Part shown: positions 58,439-64,000 of the stretch, piece after piece | How the letters are laid out: the number at the start of each line of letters is the position of its first letter | How positions within the stretch are numbered: position 1 is the stretch's first letter | Origin: Miltoncostaea marina | GTDB taxonomy: Bacteria > Actinomycetota > Thermoleophilia > Miltoncostaeales > Miltoncostaeaceae | Direction of reading: 5' to 3' | NCBI RefSeq assembly: GCF_018141525.1 | Contig: NZ_CP064655.1 | Span: 124,001 to 188,000, forward strand | Length of the DNA: 64,000 nt | Made by a program: the position numbers and the translations under genes | Notes under the pieces: generated by a model | Told to the model about the DNA's origin: nothing | What the model saw: only the letters and a program-made list of their open reading frames with translations | The model's database searches: none

Positions 58439-60115
58439 GCGATCGGGTCGCGCACAGTAGCGGACGCCCTCCGGGGGGCCCGGCGGACGCCCCGCCACGG
58501 CCGGACCGCCCACACCAGTATGACGACCCCGGCGGGGATGACCGCCCCCAGCGCGGCGGGCGCGTCGGCGGCGCTCGCCACCAGCGCGGCCGCGAGCGCC
58601 GCGGTCCAGGTCGCGGCGGCCGCGATGCGCGGGCCGCCCGAGGCGCCCGCACGACCGCCGGCACCAGCGCCGCGGCGGCGACGAGCGCCGCCGCCTGCAC
58701 CGCGGTGCCGCCGTGCGCGGCCAGCGGTTCCCAGAGCGCCTCGGCGGCCCGGGCGGGCGACGTCTCGCCGTCGAGCCCGGCCACGGCCGGTGGCGCGAAC
58801 CCGCCCCCCGCCAGCAGCGAGCCGCTGCCCGCCGAGACCTGCCACGCGACGGTCGCGGCCACGCCCGCAGCCGCCACCCAGAGGCGCGCGGGCCACCGCG
58901 GCAGCAGGCCCGCCACGGCGGGCAGCAGCGGCAGCAGGCCGATCGCCGCCAGCGCCGGGCCGGCGGCCGGGAGCAGGGTGAGCCGCCCGAGGCGGGCGCC
59001 GCTCAGCACGCCGAGCACGGCCAGCAGGCCGAGCACGATCCCGGCGCCGGGGGCCTCGAGCCCCACGATCACGCCGCCCGCGACGGCCGCCAGCAGCGCG
59101 GCCGCCACCGGCCTCCAGGCGAACAGCAGCGCCGACGCCGCCACGGTCAGCGCCGCGACCGGCGGGGCGCTCCACTCCACGGGGCCGGCGGCCTCCAGCC
59201 GGGCGGCGCCCGTCGCGAGGGCGACGGCCGCCAGCCCGGCGCCACCGGCCGCGCTGAGCGCCGCCGCAGGGCCCTGGCGCCGCGCCGGCGGGCGGCGCGC
59301 ACGCCGCCGCGCACCCCGGCCAGGGCGTCGGCCAGGTCGGCGGCCGGCGGGCGGCCGGCCGGGTCGGACCGCAGGCCCGCGTCCACCGCCCGGCACAGCT
59401 CGGCCGGCAGGTCCGGGCGGGCCCGGCCGAGCGGCGGCACCGCGCCGAGCGCCGCCCGCCGCGCGGTCTCGGCGGGCGACGGCGCGGCCACCGGGTTGCG
59501 GCCGGTGAGTCCCTCGTAGAGCACGAGGCAGGCCGCGTAGACGTCCGCCCCCGGGCCGACCGGCTCGCCGCGCGCCTGCTCGGGCGCCATGTAGGCCATC
59601 GTCCCCACCACGTCGCCGGTCATCGTGAGCCCGGCCTCGCCCGACAGGCGGGCGACGCCGAAGTCCGACAGGCGGGCGCGCCCGTCGGGCCCCACGAGGA
59701 TGTTCGCGGGCTTCACGTCGCGATGGATCACCCCGCGCGCGTGCGCGTGCGCGAGCGCGTCGAGCGTCTCCTCGGCCAGGCGCACCACGGTGCCGTCGCC
59801 GGGCGGCGGATCGCCGCGCAGCAGCTGGGCGAGCGACGGGCCGTCGACCAGCTCCCACACCAGGTAGAGGCAGCGGCTGTCCTCGCCCCAGTCGAGCAGG
59901 GGGACGATCCGGGGGTGGTCCAGGCGGCTGGCGGCGCGCACCTCGGCGCGCACCCGCGGCGCCAGCCCCAGCTCGGCGGGGACCACCTTGACGGCCACCT
60001 CGTCGCCGGTCACGAGGTCGCGGGCGCGGTGCACGACCGAGGTCGCGCCGCGCCCCAGGGCCGGCCCGAGGACGTAGCGGCCGAGCGCCCGCTGCGATGC
60101 GGTGTCGAGGCTCAC
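58435..60115 (-). pseudogene. Membrane Ser/Thr protein kinase gene with two frame breaks
   Basis: The kinase domain reads from GTG 60115: LGRGATSVVHRARD, VAVKVV, HRDVKPANILV, DFGVARL and MAPEQARG. Near 59280 the coding sense moves to another frame, giving a multi-helix region (GLAAVALATGAARLEAAG, IVLGLLAVLGVLSGARLG and more). Near 58645 it moves again to a third frame (GPRIAAAATWTAALAAALVA ... RDPIA), whose stop overlaps the fhaA start by ATGA. That perfect coupling argues the three pieces were one gene recently, or are one gene split by sequence errors. An intact protein would have about 560 residues, with the kinase inside and about eight helices. Confidence 0.72.
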
Positions 60116-60241
60116 AGCGGACCATCTTCCACGACCCGGCCCGCCATCCTTGGCCGCCCGGGTGCGGCGGGTGTCGTCCGTCACCGCCGGTGGGGCCCCG
60201 CGGCTGGTAGCATCGGCGGACCCTGATGGGCAGGAGTGCCC

Positions 60242-60325
60242 GGGCGAGTGGTGGAATTGGTAGACACGCTAGGTTCAGGGTCTAGTGCTCGTACGAGCTT
60301 GGGGGTTCGAGTCCCCCCTCGCCCA
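60242..60325 (+). tRNA. tRNA-Leu (anticodon CAG)
   Basis: An 84-nt class II tRNA: acceptor GGGCGAG/CTCGCCC, D arm GTGGAATTGGTAGACAC, anticodon loop TTCAGGG within CTAGG/TCTAG, a variable arm TGCTCGTACGAGC and T arm GGGGGTTCGAGTCCCCC. CCA is not encoded. Confidence 0.94.
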
Positions 60326-60391
60326 CTTCCACCCCGCAGCTCCCACCCGGTGCGGATCCCCCTCATCCGACTCCCCTCCCCCATCTGACAC

Positions 60392-61709
60392 TTGGCCGAG
60401 TTCGACGACGAGCGGCCCGACTTCGACGCGGCGTTCCGCGACGACCCGGACGAGGCCGCGGGCACGCGCCGGAGGGCCGCCCGGCCGGGCCGGCGCAGGC
60501 GGCGCGGCGCCGACGAGCCGGGCGAGGGCGCGACCGGCGAGGTGCCGCGCTCGCGTCTGCGCGAGGGGCGCGGCGGGTCGCGGGGCGCGGCCGGCGCGGC
60601 GCGGCGGCGGCTCGCGCGGCGGGCGGCCGGGCGGCGGCGGGGGCGTGGCCGTGCTCCAGCAGCCGCGGGCGCGGCTGCTGCTCATGGCGGTCTTCGCGAT
60701 CATCCTGGTGGTGGTGATCGCGCTGGTGGTGAAGGACTGCCGCCGCGACCAGCTGGTCGACTCGTACACCGGCTACATCAACGACGTGGCCCAGATCCAG
60801 ACCGCGTCGGCCGAGCAGGGCGCCGCGCTGCGCCAGGTGCTCGCCAACCCGCGCGGCGACAAGCCGCCGCAGCTGCGCCAGAAGATCGCCGCGATCGCCG
60901 AGGACGCCCGCGGCCTGGTGGAGCGGGCGGAGGACCTCGACCCGCCGGGCGCCCTGTCCAGCCCGCAGCGTTCGTTCGTGCTGGCGCTCGAGTACCGGGT
61001 GACCGGGCTGTCGACGCTCGCGCAGAACCTGCCCGCGCTGCTGCAATCGACCGACACGCAGCGCAAGGCGGCCGGGATCGCCGGGGTGATGGAGATCTTC
61101 CTGGCGAGCGACGTGCTCTACAAGACGTCGTTCCAGGGCCCCGCCCGCACCGCGCTGGAGGACGACGACATCACGGGCGTCGAGGTGCCGGCGCTGCAGC
61201 CCTTCCTGCCCAACACGACGCTCGTCTCGGCCAGCTCCGAGGACGGCGCCCGCTCGCTGATCCCCGACCTGCAGCGGCGCACGGCGGCGCGCGGCGGCGG
61301 CGGCGGCGAGGACGCCGAGGCCGGCACCCTGCGCGGCACCTCCCTCGAGTCCGTGCTCGTCCTGCCCTCGGAGGACCGGCTCTCGCCCGACACCGCCACG
61401 ACCGTGCAGTCGACGGACCTGCTGAAGTGGCGGGTGACCGTGAAGAACTCCGGCGACTTCGACGAGAGCAACGTGGTCGTGCGCGCCTCCTTCTCCTACC
61501 CGGACAGCCCCAACGACGTGGACACGAAGGAGGTCGCGATCGAGTCGATCGCCTCCGGCGAGACGGCCACGGTCGACGTGCCCGGGCCCGGCACGGAGGC
61601 GGTCATCTTCGGCGACCAGGGGACGCTCGTGATCGAGGTGGTGCCGGTGACCGGCGAGACCCGGGTGGACAACAACACGGTCGAGTACCCGGTCAAGATC
61701 ACCATCTGA
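60392..61709 (+). pseudogene. Membrane protein of unknown function with one apparent frameshift
   Basis: From TTG 60392 the frame reads MAEFDDERPDFDAAFRDDPD and a long Arg-rich segment. Near 60640, at a GGCGGCGGGGG run, the sense shifts to another frame: VAVLQQPRARLLLMAVF, a helix (IILVVVIALVV), then ~330 residues outside with DSYTGYINDVAQIQTASAEQ, SSEDGARSLIPDL and a CARDB-like end (WRVTVKNSGDFDESNVVVRA). If the break is an assembly indel, one ~438-residue protein results. If not, GTG 60645 would start a 354-residue version lacking the cytoplasmic part. It precedes the DUF4446 gene with a TGATG overlap. Confidence 0.7.
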
Positions 61710-62380
61710 TGGAGGTCGGGGTCTGGGTCGCCGTCGCCGCGGGTGTCCCCGGCCTGATCGCCCTCGGGGCGTGCGTCGCGCTGTGGGTGGTCCTGCGCCG
61801 GCTGCGCGCGGCCCAGCAGGTGCTCCTGCCCGACGGGTCCACCGCCGGGCTGGTCGACCGCCAGGCCACGCTCCAGCGGGCGATGGGCCGGCTGGAGGAG
61901 GGGCTGCGCGACCTGCAGAGCCTGGTGGAGCGCCAGGGCGAGGTCACCGAGCGCAGCCTCCGCACCGCCCTGCGCTTCCAGGGCATGGTGCGCTACGACG
62001 CCTACCGCGACATGGGCGGCAGCCAGTCGTGGTCGATCGCCCTCATCGACGGCAACCAGAGCGGCGCGGTGGTGACCTCGCTGCACGCCCGCGACCACGC
62101 GCGGGTCTACCTCAAGGAGCTCGTCGAGGGGCAGCCGAGCCAGCGCCTGTCGCCGGAGGAGGAGCGCGCCGTGGGCCTCGCCCTGGGCGGCCCGCCGCGG
62201 CCGCCGCGCCCCGAGCCCGAGCCGCAGCCCGAGGCGCCGGCGGCGCCGGCGCCGGCGGCCGCGTCGCCGCCGGCGCAGCGGGCCGCCGGGGCGGACGCGG
62301 ACGGGGACGGGGAGGGCGACCGGCAGCCGACGGGGGAGATCGCGCCCGGGCCCGAGCCGCCCGGCGGGCAACGCGCGTGA
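61709..62380 (+). CDS. DUF4446 membrane protein
   Basis: 223 residues. One N-terminal helix (GVPGLIALGACVALWVVL) is followed by a coiled-coil stretch (LVDRQATLQRAMGRLEEGLR, LQSLVERQGEV) and the DUF4446 core (LRFQGMVRYDAYRDMGGSQS, WSIALIDGNQSGAVVTSLHA, YLKELVEGQPSQRLSPEEE). The last ~60 residues are Pro/Ala/Glu-rich. DUF4446 is widespread in Actinomycetota and Firmicutes, with no assigned activity. ATG 61709 overlaps the upstream stop (TGATG) and GTG of pheA overlaps its own stop. Confidence 0.9.
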   Translation: MEVGVWVAVAAGVPGLIALGACVALWVVLRRLRAAQQVLLPDGSTAGLVDRQATLQRAMGRLEEGLRDLQSLVERQGEVTERSLRTALRFQGMVRYDAYRDMGGSQSWSIALIDGNQSGAVVTSLHARDHARVYLKELVEGQPSQRLSPEEERAVGLALGGPPRPPRPEPEPQPEAPAAPAPAAASPPAQRAAGADADGDGEGDRQPTGEIAPGPEPPGGQRA

Positions 62381-63237
62381 GGGTCGGCTACCTGGGGCCG
62401 CCCGGGACCTTCTGCGAGGAGGCCCTGCTGGCGCTGCTCGGCCACGAGGAGGCGCTCGACGAGGTCCCCTTCCCGACGGTCGTCGACTGCTTCCGGGCGG
62501 TGCGCGAGGGCGAGGTGCCCGCCGCGCTGGTCCCGATCGAGAACACGATCGAGGGCTCGGTCACCCAGACCCTCGACCAGCTCGCGGCCAACAGCGGCAT
62601 CCGCATCCTGGGCGAGGTGGTCCTGCCGGTGCGGCACAACCTGCTCGCGAAGGGGCCGATCGACCCGCGGTCGATCGAGCGCGTGCTCTCCCACCCGCAC
62701 GCCACCGCCCAGTGCCAGGACTGGCTGCGCCAGCACGCGCCCGGTGCGACCGTGGTGGCGAGCAACTCCACCGCCGAGGCGGCCCGCATCGTGGGCGCCG
62801 GCGACGGCGGCCCGGTGGCCGCCATCGGCACGCTGCGCGCCGCCGACCTGTACGGCTGCACCGTCATCGCGGCGGACATCGCCGAGGCCGACCACAACTC
62901 CACCCGCTTCGTCCTGATCGGCACCGCGGACCGGCCCTCCGAGCCCGCCGTCGGCCCGGGGCGCTTCCGCACCTCGATCATCTGCGCCCTCGACCGCGAC
63001 CGCCCCGGCGCGCTGCTGGCCATCCTCCAGGAGTTCGCCATGCGGGCGGTCAACCTGAGCCGCCTCGAGAGCCGGCCCACCAAGACGGGCCTCGGCCGCT
63101 ACATCTTCTTCATCGACATCGAGGGCAGCCGCGACCGCGACCTGCCGGTCGACGCGGCCATCACCGCGATCGAGCAGCAGGGTGTCGCCCGCGTCACATA
63201 TCTGGGCGCCTACCGCGCCGGCGGCGAGCCCCGCTAA
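62377..63237 (+). CDS. pheA: Prephenate dehydratase
   Basis: This 286-residue enzyme converts prephenate to phenylpyruvate in phenylalanine synthesis. The catalytic domain (~1-180) has YLGPPGTFCEEAL, VPIENTIEGSVTQTLDQL, SHPHATAQCQDWL, NSTAEAARIV and the catalytic NSTRF box. The ACT domain (~195-280) has RPGALLAILQEFAMRAVNLS and the regulatory ESRPTKTGLGRYIFFIDIEG, so feedback inhibition by Phe is expected. No chorismate mutase is fused. The start is GTG 62377, overlapping the DUF4446 stop by 4 nt. Confidence 0.96.
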   Translation: MRVGYLGPPGTFCEEALLALLGHEEALDEVPFPTVVDCFRAVREGEVPAALVPIENTIEGSVTQTLDQLAANSGIRILGEVVLPVRHNLLAKGPIDPRSIERVLSHPHATAQCQDWLRQHAPGATVVASNSTAEAARIVGAGDGGPVAAIGTLRAADLYGCTVIAADIAEADHNSTRFVLIGTADRPSEPAVGPGRFRTSIICALDRDRPGALLAILQEFAMRAVNLSRLESRPTKTGLGRYIFFIDIEGSRDRDLPVDAAITAIEQQGVARVTYLGAYRAGGEPR

Positions 63238-63317
63238 GATCCGCCCGGGCTCGGGGTGAGAGGCGGAGCCCGATGTTGTCGGTGTGGTCCCTCGCCCCGC
63301 GAGCGTCTGAGGAGCCG

Positions 63318-63845
63318 ATGGCGCAACAGGTCCTCGTCCTGAACGCGACCTACGAGCCCATCAACGTATGCTCGCTCCAGCGCGCCGTCGTCCTCGTGCT
63401 GAAGAACAAGGCCGAGGTCCTCGAGAAGGCCGCCCGCTCGATCCGCTCGGCCGCGGCGACCCACGTCCACCCGCTGGTCATCCGGCTCGTCTACTTCGTG
63501 CGCGTGCCGCGCCACGAGTCGCGCCGCATCTCCCGCCGCGCCGTCTTCGCCCGCGACGGCTACGAGTGCCAGTACTGCGGCGTCGGCACCCACCTGACGC
63601 TCGACCACGTCATCCCCCGCTCGCGCGGCGGCCGCTCCTCCTGGGAGAACGTGGTCACCTCGTGCGCCCCCTGCAACCTGCGCAAGGGCAACCGCCTGCC
63701 GGCCGAGATCGGGATGCACCCCCGCACGAAGCCGCGCCCCCCGCGCCCCGACGTCTTCATCTCCGTCGCCGCCCCCCGGCAGCCCAACGCCTGGCTGCCG
63801 TACCTCTCGCGCGGGGGGTCTATCCTGGCCGCTGCGCCCTCGTAG
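63318..63845 (+). CDS. HNH endonuclease-family protein
   Basis: 175 residues. The N-terminal part is QVLVLNATYEPINVCSLQRA, typical of the actinobacterial HNH group. The HNH core is RRAVFARDGYECQYCG, THLTLDHVIPRSRGG, SSWENVVTSCAPCNLRKG, with two CxxC zinc pairs and the DH of the catalytic strand. Function in these compact proteins is unproven. ATG 63318 has GAGGAG upstream; ATG 63273 is an alternative. Its TAG stop lies inside the D-arm region of tRNA-Arg, so the two genes share 10 bp. Confidence 0.92.
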   Translation: MAQQVLVLNATYEPINVCSLQRAVVLVLKNKAEVLEKAARSIRSAAATHVHPLVIRLVYFVRVPRHESRRISRRAVFARDGYECQYCGVGTHLTLDHVIPRSRGGRSSWENVVTSCAPCNLRKGNRLPAEIGMHPRTKPRPPRPDVFISVAAPRQPNAWLPYLSRGGSILAAAPS

Positions 63846-63908
63846 CTCAGTGGATAGAGCACAGGTTTCCTAAACCTGGTGTCGGAGGTTCGATTCCTCC
63901 CGGGGGCA
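63836..63908 (+). tRNA. tRNA-Arg (anticodon CCT)
   Basis: A 73-nt cloverleaf: acceptor GCCCTCG/CGGGGGC with a G-T pair, D arm AGCTCAGTGGATAGAGC, anticodon stem CAGGT/ACCTG with loop TTCCTAA, and T arm GGAGGTTCGATTCCTCC. CCA is not encoded. The 3' end is a common type of integration target, but no attachment repeat is seen in the remaining 92 bp. Confidence 0.95.
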
Positions 63909-64000
63909 TGCGGCGTCCACCCGGTTCGTCTCCGGCCAAGTGGACAGGCGGCACGCAGCCCGACGAGCCCCGTGAACCGGGATCTGGGCGCCACGACGGG

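Noticed and set aside
55931-58981. 1,016-codon plus-strand frame over pstP, fhaB and fhaA
   Set aside because: Antisense to three conserved, coupled genes; composition is typical shadow.
59147-60115. Kinase as an intact 322-residue soluble protein
   Set aside because: The end of that frame is Arg/Pro noise, while two other frames continue with membrane helices up to an ATGA overlap with fhaA, which better fits one gene with frame breaks.
60620-60660. Programmed ribosomal frameshift at the G run in the membrane-protein gene
   Set aside because: No slippery heptamer with a proper downstream structure is evident, and nearby breaks in another gene favour sequence error.

Overview
The window is very GC-rich and densely coded, with frequent GTG starts and stop/start overlaps of the GTGA or ATGA type. 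It carries the fhaA-fhaB-pstP-rodA-pbpA-pknB division/signalling operon typical of Actinomycetota. Together with a DUF4446 protein, CgeB-like glycosyltransferases and proline-rich sigma factor fusions, this suggests a deep-branching actinobacterium. Class Thermoleophilia is my best guess, but that is inference, since there is no rRNA or marker phylogeny in the window.

Layout. 1-3.7 kb: partial ilvD, ppc with a small membrane protein, and a STAS anti-anti-sigma factor. 3.7-5.4 kb: a decayed island with a NeuD-type acetyltransferase relic whose middle segment appears inverted, a truncated beta-carbonic anhydrase relic and three ~83-bp tandem repeats. 5.4-9.2 kb: a sulfate ABC importer operon (sbp-cysT-cysW-cysA) behind a palindromic operator. 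9.3-14.8 kb: an ArgH-like lyase, then a cobalamin-riboswitch operon for an ECF importer with a DUF4430 surface lipoprotein. 14.9-17.9 kb: a recombinase-like gene and an IS5-type element. A TnpB element has inserted inside one of its terminal inverted repeats, so the TnpB element can be delimited to the base.

18.5-31.8 kb holds the most unusual locus: ten minus-strand genes with overlaps or very short gaps. In transcription order they are a kynurenine-3-monooxygenase-like flavoprotein, a QueC-like PP-loop ATPase, a glycosidase-GT2 fusion, an ABC exporter, three paralogous CgeB-like glycosyltransferases with a polysaccharide pyruvyltransferase between them, a tubulin-tyrosine-ligase-like ATP-grasp enzyme and a B3/4-domain protein. 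It looks like an assembly line for an exported, amino-acid- or aromatic-decorated glycan or glycolipid. I cannot assign the product.

31.8-45.3 kb is mixed: an ECF sigma factor fused to a long Pro/Ala tail, a lipoprotein, tRNAs Met, Thr and Tyr, an AraC/VOC pair, a CzrA-type metal sensor with a CDF exporter, a response regulator divergent from a Ser/Thr kinase, two consecutive tyrosine recombinases and tatA. 45.5-49.2 kb encodes secreted proteins, including a glycosidase with three C-terminal ~41-residue repeats. 49.2-60.1 kb is the cell-wall/division operon: a kinase (reading frame broken twice), fhaA, fhaB, pstP, rodA/ftsW, pbpA, pknB, ddl and a phosphoesterase. 60.2-64 kb has tRNA-Leu, a membrane protein with one apparent frameshift, a DUF4446 protein, pheA, an HNH protein and tRNA-Arg.

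The genes cover amino-acid precursors (ilvD, ppc, pheA), nutrient import (sulfate, cobalamin), surface glycan production and phospho-regulated peptidoglycan synthesis. Three frame breaks lie within 2 kb (about 58.65, 59.28 and 60.64 kb). Two are at G/C runs, so assembly indels are at least as likely as real gene decay there.
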